Positions 45,817 through 54,582 of a DNA stretch of 64,000 nt are shown here, in pieces; the first letter of the stretch is position 1; the number at the start of each line of letters is the position of its first letter. A program made the translations under genes and the position numbers. Source of the stretch: JAGQIB01 sp041393395 (GTDB taxonomy: Bacteria > ARS69); contig JAWKKG010000002.1 in assembly GCA_041393395.1 (NCBI GenBank), forward strand, positions 682,001 through 746,000, written 5' to 3'. The notes beneath the pieces were generated by a model. The model searched no databases. It was not told the origin of the DNA and saw only the letters and a program-made list of their open reading frames with translations.

Positions 45817-48213
45817 TCAGTCGAGGACGATCAGCTTCACGGAATCGATGCGGGGTCCCGTCTGCAGCCGCGCGAAGTACACGCCGGACGCCACGCGACG
45901 GCCGCTTCCGTCGGTCGCGTCCCAGAGCGACTGGTGGCGCCCCTCGGGGAGCGCGCCGCGGAACAGCTCGGATACGCGGCGGCCCTGGAGATCGTATACG
46001 GAGAGCGTCACGTCGCTCTCGTCGCGCCCGAGCACGAACTCGATGCGCGGCGGCACGCGAGCGGGATTCGGGTACACGGATTCGATCCACGTCTTCGCGA
46101 CGCCCTCGTCCGTCACGACGGGAGCCGCGGTCGGGTCGTTCGGGAGGATCGTGAACGAATCCGCGACCGTTCCCCGGATGCCGGTGGGGAACGTCTTCAC
46201 GTACTCGTACGTCGCGCCCTGCGCGTCCACGGTGATCGAGAGGAACCCCGAGTTCTCGGAGAATGTCGTGACGTCGGGGGGATAGTACGTGTTGCCGGCC
46301 CAGCCCCAGAGGTTGCCGGTGTGCGAGCCGTCGTCGTCCGGCTTCGCGACCGTCACGAAGACCATGTTGTCCAGGGTCTGGCGCGCGTAGAAATGGTCGT
46401 GCCCGCGCAGCACGACCTGGTTGCCGAACGATCTCAGCAGGGTGTGCACCGGACCGTAGTCGAAGCCGGGACGCTTCTGCCCGAAGATCGTCTGGCCGCT
46501 CGCGTCCTGGCCGCCCCACTCGAACGTCGGCCGGCCGGCGACCGCCCAGTCCACGACCTCGATGCCACCGCGCCCGTAGTACGTGCCCGGAATCGAGTAC
46601 GACGTGGTCATGTGGTGCATGCCCACGAAGCTGTACGGCGAGGGATGCGCGGCGAGATCGTCGTGCAGCCACTGGTACTGCGCGAGTCCGAGCGTCCAAT
46701 CCCAGGCGTCGAGCGACCCGCCGGTCTCGCCGTGCCCGTTGTGGGGACGGGTCAGGGAGAACAGGTAAGGATCCAGCGCACGGATGCGGAGATCCCCCAC
46801 GTCGAACGCGAAATAGTCGCCGGGCAGCCCGAGGTCCGGGTGCGGCGTGGTGTTGCCGGAGTAGAACGCGTTCGGCAGGGGCGGCGGGAACCACTTCAGC
46901 AGTGCCTGCCCCGACCACGCCATCGAGTTCTGCCCCGAGCTGTCGTCGTCCCAGCCGTTCACTTCCTCGTGGTTGCCACGCACGAGCACGAACGGGATCG
47001 AGTGCCCGAGCTCGTCGATGTACTCGCGCGACAGGCGGTACCGCTGCTCGGTCTCCTCGTAGTCGGCGGCGATCCGCTGCGCGCGCATCACCACGAGATC
47101 GCCGAGATCGACCCACACGTGGTAGCCGTCCGGCTGGTGCGAGCCGATGTAGTGGAGCGACTCCTTAAGCAGATCGAGCGTCGTCCACAGGCCGAGCGAT
47201 TCCATGTTCGTCACGTGGATGTCACTCGTGACGCAGACACGCGCCGGCGTGCCGGGCTCGGGCAACGAGACGAACCGGTGGATGTCCCCGTACGTGTACT
47301 GGGTCTGAGAGAGCGGGCGGAATGCGATCCGGTAGTAGTAGTGGGTATCCGGCTGGAGACCGTCGAGCAGCAGCTGGGCCGGCTGCGTGGGATCGCACAC
47401 CGCGAGGGGCGTCTGCTGCGTGAGCGACGTCGAATCGGTCCCGTACTCGGCGAACATCAGCGTGACGCGGTGCGGAATCACGTTCAGCTCGATCGAGTTC
47501 GGAGTCGGGCGGCAGAGGAGCTCCTTGCCCCAGAACGCGTCGTGGTACGTCTCGCTCACGATGAGTCGCGCCGGGTGGATGCCCTCGTTTCCGGAGAAGA
47601 TCCAGGCCGGGTGGACGTCGTCGAAGCGGATGAAGTTGCCGGGAGACGGCTGCGCCACCTCGAGGAACAGCACGATCTCCTTGGCCGAAGCACCCCAGCC
47701 CGGCTGGGCGAGGAGTTCGGTGAGGATCGGCTTCAGGTTCGGGGACTCGGACCACTTCGCCATGCGCTGTCCCGACGAGTCCCAGGGCGCCGTGATCTTC
47801 CAGTCGATGGACGCCGTGCGCGGCAGCGTGAAGCGCTGCGACGCCGGGGTGGCCAGCGGATCCAGGGTCAGCGCCGCGGAGATCCGGATCGTGTGCGTCG
47901 ACGTGAACTCGCCGCCCTGCTGGTTCACCCGGAGTCGGGCTTCCTCGACGATCTCGCCCTCCGGGAGTCCCAGGAGGCGGTAGGCGATCGCCGTCTCCGA
48001 GACCTGGCCGCCGCCATCCGTGCCCACGCTGAGGTAGAGGTCCGACTCCACGAGATGCTCGAGCTTCGCGTCCCAGGTCGTGGAATCGAGCAGCACTCCG
48101 TCGTCCTGATCGGAAATCGGCTCGTAGACGTGCCGCTCGGCCCGGGCCCCGGGGCACCAGACCACGCTCGCGACGATCGTCGTGAACACCAGAAGCAGTC
48201 TGCGCAAGGTCAT
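45817..48213 (-). CDS. Secreted purple-acid-phosphatase-like metallophosphoesterase with FlgD-like C-terminus
   Basis: A 798-residue exported protein. The signal peptide ends near PGARA-E (residue 25). Residues about 30-210 form a jelly-roll-like domain (DNRLRE-like: YRLLGLPEGEIVEEARLRV). A fibronectin-like domain of purple acid phosphatases follows (LDGLQPDTHYYYRI). The catalytic metallophosphoesterase has DIHVTN, DLGDLVV, LVRGNHEEVN, GMHHMT and LRGHDHFYARQ. A FlgD module closes it (LSVYDLQGRRVSEL, GRRVASGVYFARL). It probably hydrolyses extracellular phosphoesters. The ATG at 48213 directly starts the signal peptide; no good ribosome site is visible. Confidence 0.85.
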   Translation of the reverse strand: MTLRRLLLVFTTIVASVVWCPGARAERHVYEPISDQDDGVLLDSTTWDAKLEHLVESDLYLSVGTDGGGQVSETAIAYRLLGLPEGEIVEEARLRVNQQGGEFTSTHTIRISAALTLDPLATPASQRFTLPRTASIDWKITAPWDSSGQRMAKWSESPNLKPILTELLAQPGWGASAKEIVLFLEVAQPSPGNFIRFDDVHPAWIFSGNEGIHPARLIVSETYHDAFWGKELLCRPTPNSIELNVIPHRVTLMFAEYGTDSTSLTQQTPLAVCDPTQPAQLLLDGLQPDTHYYYRIAFRPLSQTQYTYGDIHRFVSLPEPGTPARVCVTSDIHVTNMESLGLWTTLDLLKESLHYIGSHQPDGYHVWVDLGDLVVMRAQRIAADYEETEQRYRLSREYIDELGHSIPFVLVRGNHEEVNGWDDDSSGQNSMAWSGQALLKWFPPPLPNAFYSGNTTPHPDLGLPGDYFAFDVGDLRIRALDPYLFSLTRPHNGHGETGGSLDAWDWTLGLAQYQWLHDDLAAHPSPYSFVGMHHMTTSYSIPGTYYGRGGIEVVDWAVAGRPTFEWGGQDASGQTIFGQKRPGFDYGPVHTLLRSFGNQVVLRGHDHFYARQTLDNMVFVTVAKPDDDGSHTGNLWGWAGNTYYPPDVTTFSENSGFLSITVDAQGATYEYVKTFPTGIRGTVADSFTILPNDPTAAPVVTDEGVAKTWIESVYPNPARVPPRIEFVLGRDESDVTLSVYDLQGRRVSELFRGALPEGRHQSLWDATDGSGRRVASGVYFARLQTGPRIDSVKLIVLD

Positions 48214-48272
48214 CCGAGGGGGTTCGAGGTGCCGGGCACGAGGAGGCGGGCGATCGGGGCGACCGCGCCCGG

Positions 48273-48301
48273 ATTCTAACATCGTCGTGCCGCCACCTCA
48301 A
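48273..48301 (-). promoter_or_regulatory. Predicted promoter of the phosphoesterase gene
   Basis: Minus strand: -35 TTGAGG (48296-48301), a 17-base spacer, -10 TAGAAT (48273-48278), about 60 bases before the start. The -35 contains the TGA stop codon of the upstream saccharopine dehydrogenase gene. Confidence 0.6.
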
Positions 48302-49623
48302 TCGAGGGGCTCGGCCACCTCGACCTCGCGAATGCCGACCTGCCCCAGGTCCGCGAGAACCGGCCCGTAGACGTCCGCCGAGACCGGAATCCGGACCCCC
48401 GGAATGTGGATCGTCCCGTCCAGAATCCGCCCGAGGGCAAGCGCGGCCGGGATCCCGACGGTCTTGGACATCGCGCTGTCTCCGCCCGGATCGCCGAATT
48501 CGGTCAGGTGGGAGACGTAGCGGTAGGGCTGGCCGGAAGCGTCCTCGAACTCGATCTCGTGGTGCAGGGCGAGCATGTCCCTCTCGTTCGGGCCGTACCG
48601 CATCGAGGCCTCCATACGCTCCACGAGCAGGTCGGCGCGGCTGCGCGCCTCCTGCGGCAGATCCTCGTCGCGGAACAATCCGAGCCAGTCGAAACGGTCG
48701 AGGACCGCGCTGTCCACGGGGAGCCCGAGCGCCCGCCCGGTCGCCTGGCGCGCGTTCTCCTCCGCCCGGCCTCCCGCGGCATGCCAGGCCTCGCGCGCCC
48801 AAGTGGAGTCGGGCAGGGAGGCGTCCGGCGCGTCGTCCAGGTAGCCGAGGCGGCACAGCGCCGCCCAGGTCTCCGACCAGCCCGGCCAGCGCAGCGTTCC
48901 CCGGAAGATCGTGTGCGGCTCGCCGAGATCGTACGCGTCGAGATAGCGGAGCGCGTCGCCGTTCGGAAGCGACTCGAGCTGGCCGAGTCCCTCGATCGTG
49001 ATCGTGCTCGGGTGGTCGAAGATGCCGAAGCGCGGCACGTGCACCAGACGGTCGTTCTCGAGGTAGCGCGCGGGGCGCGCGCCGGCCAGCACCACGCCGC
49101 GCGGAGTCCAGGAGACCTTGTACTTGAACGGATTGTCGGCAGCCTCCGGCGCGGGCAAACCGCCGCACACGGATCGCAGCGAGCGGACGCGACCTCCGGA
49201 GGCTCGGATGCGGTGGACCGCCCGCGCCGCCTGCATGTGGTCGATGCCCGGATCGGCGCCGATCTCGTTCAGGAAGACCAGGTTGCGGCGTCGCGCGAGT
49301 CCGTCGAGCGCGCGCATCTCCTCCGACGCGTACGACGTCGACACGAAGTGGCGTCGCCCGGACAGACACGCCTCCGCGATGCGCACGTGCAGATGGACCG
49401 GGAGAAGACTGATCGCGCCGTCGGCACGCGACACGAGCTCGCGCACGGACTCCCGGTCCTGCGCGTCGAGCGGTGCGACCTCGCCGTGCGGGTGTCCGTC
49501 GATCATCGACGTCGCGTGCTCGGGCTGATCCGTCGCGACGATCACGCGATGACCCCGCTCGAGGAGCGTTCGGATGGCCGGGCGTGCGACGCGTCCCGAG
49601 CCGAAGATCAATGCGGTCTTCAA
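48298..49623 (-). CDS. Saccharopine dehydrogenase (glutamate-forming) family protein
   Basis: A 441-residue oxidoreductase that would split saccharopine into glutamate and aminoadipate semialdehyde. An N-terminal Rossmann fold (TALIFGSGRVARPAIRTLL, about residues 3-21) is followed by VIVATDQPEHA, NEIGADPGIDHMQA, GGLPAPEAADNPFKYKVSWTPRGV and NPLKYK-like substrate-site segments typical of the SDH part of eukaryotic LKR/SDH. The TTG start overlaps the stop of the LKR-like gene (TTGA) with GGAGG upstream, so the two halves of the pathway are co-translated. Confidence 0.87.
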   Translation of the reverse strand: MKTALIFGSGRVARPAIRTLLERGHRVIVATDQPEHATSMIDGHPHGEVAPLDAQDRESVRELVSRADGAISLLPVHLHVRIAEACLSGRRHFVSTSYASEEMRALDGLARRRNLVFLNEIGADPGIDHMQAARAVHRIRASGGRVRSLRSVCGGLPAPEAADNPFKYKVSWTPRGVVLAGARPARYLENDRLVHVPRFGIFDHPSTITIEGLGQLESLPNGDALRYLDAYDLGEPHTIFRGTLRWPGWSETWAALCRLGYLDDAPDASLPDSTWAREAWHAAGGRAEENARQATGRALGLPVDSAVLDRFDWLGLFRDEDLPQEARSRADLLVERMEASMRYGPNERDMLALHHEIEFEDASGQPYRYVSHLTEFGDPGGDSAMSKTVGIPAALALGRILDGTIHIPGVRIPVSADVYGPVLADLGQVGIREVEVAEPLD

Positions 49624-50930
49624 GATTCGCTGCCTCCGAGGGCTTCCCGACGGCCCAGTGGCGTCGCGAGCTTCCGGTCCCACGGCGGGACGAGCTCGCC
49701 ACGACGCGCGATCGTCGCGCGCTCGAGTGCGGGCGGGAACTCGCCGCGAGCGAGAGCGGGGACCAGCGGCGTGAGCGATCGGCTGAAAAGACGGGACGCG
49801 TCCACCGGAATCTCCGAGGGAAGGATGTCGACCGCGCACACCACCACTCCGGCCCCGTGGATCCCGTCGCGGGCGACGCCCGCGTGCGGATCGTAGACGT
49901 ACACCGGATCTCCGGGATCCGTGATGCGCACGAGCGCCTCGTTCGATCCGTCGAGGTCGCAGGTCACGTCGGTGAGGACCTTCAGCTTCGGGTGCGCTCC
50001 GTTCTCGAACACCGCGGCGAGGTCGTTGCGGAGAATGAACCGGGGATACCCGGGGCTCCACAGGATTCCGTGCACGATCGCCGTGAGGTGCGGCAGCGCG
50101 GCGCCGAAGCGCGCGCGATAGCCCGCGGGGTGGTCGCGGTAGTCCTCCCAGGTGTACGTCGTGCCCGGCGCGATCGGCTCCACGAGATCCCCGGGGCCGT
50201 ATCCCACGAGGAGCACCTCGGTCGGCGAGGCGTCGGCGAGCGCGGTCGCGAGGTGCGCAGGTGCGACGTCGCGGAACGGCAGACGCTCCAGGATCTCACG
50301 GGCCCCGCCGTACACCTTGCCGCCCTGACCGGTGACGCCGATCACGATCGGCGCGATCGACGCGGGTACCGCCCCTCCGCGAATCGCCGCGGCGAGCTCG
50401 TCGACCGCGGCGCACGCGTCCGCGAGATCCGTGTACTCGAGCGACTGCTTCATCCGCCGGAACGGAGTGTCGAGCCCCTCGGCCTCGAAGCGTCGGCCGA
50501 GCGCCCAGAGCGTGTCGATCGCTCCCGCGAGACCGGCGAAGCGCCCGAATGCGATGGTCCGGATCCCGCGATCGTCGGTGACCAGCTCGTAGTCCAGCAG
50601 CGTTCCGCGGCGGTCGAGCAGGGTCTGCAGCATCGGCATGTTGTGCGGCTGTCCCTTGATCGTGTGCGAGAAGAACATCCACGTGCGATCCGGCAGGAGC
50701 TTCGCGACCGGCACTTCCTTCACGCCGAGGATCACGTCGGCGCCCACGAGGTCGTCGGCGAGCAGCGCTCCGGCGCGCTCGTACTCGACGTCGCGGAAGC
50801 AGCGACGCTCCGATCGCTGGACCACGATCTCCACGCCGTCGGCCACGAGCTTCGCGACGTCCTCCGGAACGAGGGGCACGCGACGCTCCCAGATGCTCTT
50901 GTCCTCCGCACGGATGCCGACGATCGCCAC
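49620..50930 (-). CDS. Lysine-ketoglutarate reductase-like (saccharopine dehydrogenase, lysine-forming) protein
   Basis: A 436-residue member of the AlaDh/PNT-like LKR family: AIVGIRAEDKSIWERRVPLVPEDVAKL, ILGVKEVPVAKLLPDRTWMFFSHTIKGQPHNMPML, LLDYELVTDDRGIRTIAFGRFAGLAGAIDTL. These are close to the LKR half of alpha-aminoadipic semialdehyde synthase. It would join lysine and 2-oxoglutarate to saccharopine, then pass it to the next gene's product. GTG start with AGGAGG 4 bases upstream. Confidence 0.85.
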   Translation of the reverse strand: MAIVGIRAEDKSIWERRVPLVPEDVAKLVADGVEIVVQRSERRCFRDVEYERAGALLADDLVGADVILGVKEVPVAKLLPDRTWMFFSHTIKGQPHNMPMLQTLLDRRGTLLDYELVTDDRGIRTIAFGRFAGLAGAIDTLWALGRRFEAEGLDTPFRRMKQSLEYTDLADACAAVDELAAAIRGGAVPASIAPIVIGVTGQGGKVYGGAREILERLPFRDVAPAHLATALADASPTEVLLVGYGPGDLVEPIAPGTTYTWEDYRDHPAGYRARFGAALPHLTAIVHGILWSPGYPRFILRNDLAAVFENGAHPKLKVLTDVTCDLDGSNEALVRITDPGDPVYVYDPHAGVARDGIHGAGVVVCAVDILPSEIPVDASRLFSRSLTPLVPALARGEFPPALERATIARRGELVPPWDRKLATPLGRREALGGSES

Positions 50931-50953
50931 GGGTCCTCCTCCGACTTCGACGC

Positions 50954-51523
50954 TCAGTTCACTCGCGGGTCGACCGGCACGTTGACGAGGGTTTCGTAAC
51001 GGGGGCCGAGCGCGCGCAACGCATGATCCCACACGGTTTCCGCGGGAATGTCGAATACGAAACGCTCGTCGGCCGTGCAGACGATCCAGGATCCCGTGTC
51101 GAGCTCCGCGTCGAGCTGGCCGGCCCCCCAGCCGGCGTGCCCCACGTACGCCCGGAGTGCCTCGCCGGGCAGGAGCTCCCGGGACGCGACCCGCCGCAGG
51201 TCGTCCAGGGTGAGGCCGAGGCCCACCCCGTCGCAGATGTCGAGGGATTCGTCGAAGGTCCGCCGGAGCCGGTGCAGGACCTGCAGTCGCGACGTCTCCA
51301 CCGGGCCGCCCCAGTGGACCCCCGCCGCCAGGGCGGGCGGGGAGGAGATCGAATCGACGAGCTCGCCCAGGGACGCATCGGTCCGTCGGTTCAGCACGAG
51401 TCCCCAGGAGCCATCGTCTCCGTGCTCGCACATCAGGACCACGCTGTGGACGAAGTTCGGATCGCGCAGCAGGGGGCTCGCGATCAGGAACGTTCCGCGC
51501 TTCACCGCATCGACCGGTTTCAA
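50954..51523 (-). CDS. yqgE: AlgH/YqgE family protein (UPF0301)
   Basis: A 189-residue cytoplasmic protein of the AlgH/YqgE family, whose molecular role is not settled. It shows GTFLIASPLLRDPNFVHSVVLMCEHGDDGSWGLVLNRRTD, HWGGPVETSRLQVLH and YVGHAGWGAGQLDAEL, all family marks. The TTG at 51523 has GGAG 8 bases upstream and gives the full N-terminus. It lies 23 bases upstream of the LKR gene on the same strand. Confidence 0.88.
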   Translation of the reverse strand: MKPVDAVKRGTFLIASPLLRDPNFVHSVVLMCEHGDDGSWGLVLNRRTDASLGELVDSISSPPALAAGVHWGGPVETSRLQVLHRLRRTFDESLDICDGVGLGLTLDDLRRVASRELLPGEALRAYVGHAGWGAGQLDAELDTGSWIVCTADERFVFDIPAETVWDHALRALGPRYETLVNVPVDPRVN

Positions 51524-51575
51524 GCCGTCGCTCCCCGCATGGCCTTCGCTCCGGCGGGCCGGAGCTCGGGATCGA

Positions 51576-51605
51576 GCCGGGGGCCGGAGGCAGATCGCCC
51601 CCGGC
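51576..51605. terminator. Hairpin between sod and yqgE
   Basis: GCCGGGGGC (51576-51584) pairs with GCCCCCGGC (51597-51605) around a 12-base loop, 34 bases past the sod stop on the minus strand. No T-run follows, so it may be a weak or Rho-assisted terminator or an mRNA 3'-end stabiliser. Confidence 0.45.
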
Positions 51606-51638
51606 CCCGGATCAGGCGAACCGTCCGGGACGGGACGG

Positions 51639-52253
51639 TCAGGTGGTCTGGGCCTGGATCGCCGTGGCCTTGTCGAACCGCTCGGCGACGTTCTCCCAGT
51701 TCACGACGTTCCACCACGCGTCGACGTACGCGGCGCGCTTGTTCTGGTACTTCAGGTAGTACGCGTGCTCCCAGACGTCGAGCATGAGCACCGGCACGAG
51801 ACCGTGCACGCCCTGGTTCTGATGATTCATCGACGCGAGCACCATGAGGTGTCCGGCCACCGGGTGCCAGCCGAGCACGCCCCAGCCGTTGCCCTCGACG
51901 GTCGCCGCGGCCTGCGAGAAGTGCGCGCGGAACTTGTCGAAGCCGCCGAAGTCCTTGTCGATCTGCTTCGCGAGATCGCCGGTCGGCGTGCCGCCACCCT
52001 TCGGGCCCATGTTCTCCCAGAAGATGACGTGATTGAAATGGCCGGAACCGTGGAACGCGAGCGCGCGCTGAACGGCCTGGACCGCCGCGAAGTCGTTGCT
52101 GTCGCGCATGGCGGCGAGCTTCTGCTCGGCGGCGTTCAGCCCGTCGACGTAGCCCTTGTGGTGGATGTCGTGGTGGAGCCGCATCGTCTGCTCGTCGATG
52201 TGCGGCTCGAGCGCCTTGTAGTCGTAGGGAAGCGGCGGAAGTACGTGCGGCAT
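51639..52253 (-). CDS. sod: Superoxide dismutase (Fe/Mn family)
   Basis: A 204-residue cytoplasmic enzyme that dismutates superoxide. The N-terminal helix pair carries HHDIHHKGYV with His27 as the first ligand, HFNHVIFW supplies the second, and DVWEHAYYLKYQNKR gives the Asp and His ligands. The HGSGHFNH loop and HQNQG are closer to Mn-type or cambialistic enzymes than to Fe-type, but metal choice cannot be settled by eye. The ATG has GGGAGGG upstream. Confidence 0.94.
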   Translation of the reverse strand: MPHVLPPLPYDYKALEPHIDEQTMRLHHDIHHKGYVDGLNAAEQKLAAMRDSNDFAAVQAVQRALAFHGSGHFNHVIFWENMGPKGGGTPTGDLAKQIDKDFGGFDKFRAHFSQAAATVEGNGWGVLGWHPVAGHLMVLASMNHQNQGVHGLVPVLMLDVWEHAYYLKYQNKRAAYVDAWWNVVNWENVAERFDKATAIQAQTT

Positions 52254-52280
52254 GGAAGCCCTCCCGGTCGGATTTGTTGT

Positions 52281-52300
52281 CCCGAAAGTCGTCTTTCGGG
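52281..52300. promoter_or_regulatory. Inverted repeat in the sod leader
   Basis: CCCGAAAG and CTTTCGGG form a perfect 8-bp inverted repeat with a TCGT spacer. It lies just downstream of the predicted sod transcription start and about 28 bases before the ATG, a position suited to a repressor site or an RNA hairpin. Confidence 0.55.
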
Positions 52301-52322
52301 CTCGCGACTCGATGCGCGAAGC

Positions 52323-52352
52323 AAGGTAGGCCGGTGGAGCGACGGTGGTCAA
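52323..52352 (-). promoter_or_regulatory. Predicted sod promoter
   Basis: Minus strand: -35 TTGACC (52347-52352), an 18-base spacer, -10 TACCTT (52323-52328). As at the phosphoesterase gene, the -35 includes the TGA stop of the gene upstream. Confidence 0.6.
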
Positions 52353-54385
52353 GGGGCGCTCAGGAGACTCTCCAGGGAGCGTACGTCGTCGCTGTCGGGG
52401 GCGAGCCTCCGCAGCGCTTCGAGTTGCCCGCGCGCCTCGTCCGGCCGTCCGGCGAGCGCCAGCAGGTGGCCGAGTCGTGCGTGGGCGGGGGCCGGGTTCT
52501 CCAGGAACGAGATCGCGGCGAGGTACTCGGTCACGGCGCCGTCGTAGTCGCCTTCGGCCTCGAGAACCGTGCCGAAGTTGTAGTGCGCTCCGCCGGAGGT
52601 CGGGTCGCGTGACAGCGCGGTGAGCAGGTCGTCGCGTGCGCCGGCCGGATCGTCGCGCTGCAACGCCACGAGCGCGCGCTGGTAGACGGGCTCGAACGCG
52701 TCCGGTTCGAGCTGGGCCGCGAGATCCAGGAAACGTCGCGCGGCGATGGATTCGTTGACCTGTCGGAACGCGATGCCCGTGTCGAGGATCCACTGCGCGA
52801 ACGCGCGACTCGTGTCCCGGCAGGCGCTCGTCTCGGCGCCGTGCAGGATGGAATTCAGCGGGGCGAGACGATCGCGGTCCAGATCCGTGAACCCTTCCGG
52901 GCGCGCCACCGCGACGAGCTCCGGCGAGCGCGCGAGTCCCCGCTCGAAACGCTCCACGACGTTCCAGGTTTCGGTGAAGTAGCGATGGAACTCGGCGCGA
53001 GCTCTCTCTTCCGGAGTCGGCGAGCGATCCTCGGGGAGAGGCGGCGGCGTCTCGAGGATCATCCACGGGAAGAACTGCGCGACGTTCGGGTCGTAGAACA
53101 ACGTCGCCTCGAAGCCGTCGGTGGCGGGCGCCGGCAGCGGACGCGGCTGGAACACCTTGCCGCTCCCGACGTACTCGTCGCGACGTTCCGCGGTGAGCGC
53201 CCCCTCGCGCACGAGCTCATCCGCCTCGCGCGCGCCGGCGACGGTTCCCACCGCGAGCGGCTCGCCCTCCACGAGCACCACTTCGTACGCGCCGACGTGA
53301 CGACGCATCCAGTCCGCCGCGGCCTCGCGCGGGCCGGGGACCAGGCCGCTCGCGATCAGGTGGCCGGTTCCGAACGTGGCGATCACGAGTGCCACGCCGG
53401 CCACGGCGCGTCCGAGCAGACCGGTGGCGGCGCCGATGCCGGCGAGGAGGAAGACGAACGGCAGCGTGCCCGCGAGCACGGGCGCGCTCGTGGTGTGGCG
53501 GACGACCGGGATCAGGAACGTCGCGCCGGCGGCGAGCAGGATCGCGGACGTCGTGGCGCGACGCGAGCGGAGCAGGGACAGCTTCCCCGCGATCGCGAGC
53601 ACGACGACCAGCGGCCCGGCCGCCCGCGCGATCGTGACGAGCGCATCGAGCAACGGGGACTTCGCGTCGCCCGCGAGCGACGGTCCGGGAAAGTGCGGGA
53701 AGCCGCGCAGGACTCCGGGCGCGGCGAGGGCCAGGACGAGCCCCCCCGACAGCAGGATCCAGGGCAGACGTCGGGCCGCGTTGCGCCGCTCCGCGACGAG
53801 CTCGCCGGCGAGCAGCCCGAGGCCCGCCGGGCCGGCCGCGGCCGCGGCGAGCCCCGTGCCGGCGCCGACCTCGAGCGGGGAGAAGCGCCGTTCCGCGGAC
53901 AGGCCCAACGCGGCCAGGCTCCCGCCGAGGAGGAGCAACGTCGCGGGGGTGAGTGTGACCGAGCTCTCCACCGCGAACGGCGCCACGGCCAGGAGCGCCC
54001 CCGCCGTCCAGCCGGCCCAGCGGCCGGCGAGCCAGCCGCCGGCGCGTGCCAGGATCGGCACGGCGAGCGATCCGGCCCCGACGAGCACCGCCCGGGCGGC
54101 CGCGGCGATCGGGTCCGGGGTCTGGAAGAGCGCGCGCACGCGCTCGGCCGCCGCGTCCACGGGGAGCAGGGCCCGAACCGTGGCGAGCAGGGTCACGATC
54201 GCGTCGGAGGCGGCCGGATCCCGCGGAACCCCGGAGGGGGCGACGCCGGCGAACCAGTCCGCCGCCGGACCGATCGGTTCGCTGCCGCGGGCCGCGAGGG
54301 CCAGCGCGCGGACGGCGAGCGCCGCGAGGAACAGGAACGCCGCGTCTCGGCCGGAGACTCGACTGTCCGGGGCGGGGTCGTACAT
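52349..54385 (-). CDS. GT-C-like polytopic membrane protein with C-terminal TPR repeats
   Basis: A 678-residue protein. The first roughly 370 residues hold about ten hydrophobic helices in the style of GT39/ArnT-type glycosyltransferases (DAAFLFLAALAVRALAL as TM1, then the large hydrophobic core). The acidic catalytic motif after TM1 is not obvious (RGSEPIGPAADW). A periplasmic-type domain follows, then at least three TPR units from about residue 570 (AFEPVYQRALVALQRDDPAGARDDL, AHYNFGTVLEAEGDYDGAVTEY, AHARLGHLLALAGRPDEARGQL). A glycosyl-transfer role is plausible but not demonstrated. Confidence 0.72.
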   Translation of the reverse strand: MYDPAPDSRVSGRDAAFLFLAALAVRALALAARGSEPIGPAADWFAGVAPSGVPRDPAASDAIVTLLATVRALLPVDAAAERVRALFQTPDPIAAAARAVLVGAGSLAVPILARAGGWLAGRWAGWTAGALLAVAPFAVESSVTLTPATLLLLGGSLAALGLSAERRFSPLEVGAGTGLAAAAAGPAGLGLLAGELVAERRNAARRLPWILLSGGLVLALAAPGVLRGFPHFPGPSLAGDAKSPLLDALVTIARAAGPLVVVLAIAGKLSLLRSRRATTSAILLAAGATFLIPVVRHTTSAPVLAGTLPFVFLLAGIGAATGLLGRAVAGVALVIATFGTGHLIASGLVPGPREAAADWMRRHVGAYEVVLVEGEPLAVGTVAGAREADELVREGALTAERRDEYVGSGKVFQPRPLPAPATDGFEATLFYDPNVAQFFPWMILETPPPLPEDRSPTPEERARAEFHRYFTETWNVVERFERGLARSPELVAVARPEGFTDLDRDRLAPLNSILHGAETSACRDTSRAFAQWILDTGIAFRQVNESIAARRFLDLAAQLEPDAFEPVYQRALVALQRDDPAGARDDLLTALSRDPTSGGAHYNFGTVLEAEGDYDGAVTEYLAAISFLENPAPAHARLGHLLALAGRPDEARGQLEALRRLAPDSDDVRSLESLLSAP

Positions 54386-54450
54386 CAGGCGTAGGCCTCG
54401 GCTGAACTCGGGCGTCGGCCCCGGGTTCCTTCCCGGGGCACGGGTCCGGG

Positions 54451-54479
54451 ATTCTATCCGCCCGGGGGGCGCCGGCCAA
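54451..54479 (-). promoter_or_regulatory. Predicted promoter of the GT-C/TPR gene
   Basis: Minus strand: -35 TTGGCC (54474-54479), a 17-base spacer, -10 TAGAAT (54451-54456), the same -10 as at the phosphoesterase gene. It is back-to-back with the promoter of the permease-SPFH operon. Confidence 0.6.
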
Positions 54480-54490
54480 CCCGAACCGCC

Positions 54491-54519
54491 TTGCTCGCCC
54501 GTCGGTTCGGCCCTAACGT
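54491..54519 (+). promoter_or_regulatory. Predicted promoter of the permease-SPFH operon
   Basis: -35 TTGCTC (54491-54496), a 17-base spacer, -10 TAACGT (54514-54519), about 64 bases before the TTG start. The 5' leader contains GGGGTCGGCGGACCCC, a possible short hairpin close to the ribosome site. Confidence 0.55.
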
Positions 54520-54582
54520 GGACGGGCCGACGACCGCGATTTCCGAACAGGCGTCAGGGGTCGGCGGACCCCGAGGTGTTTC

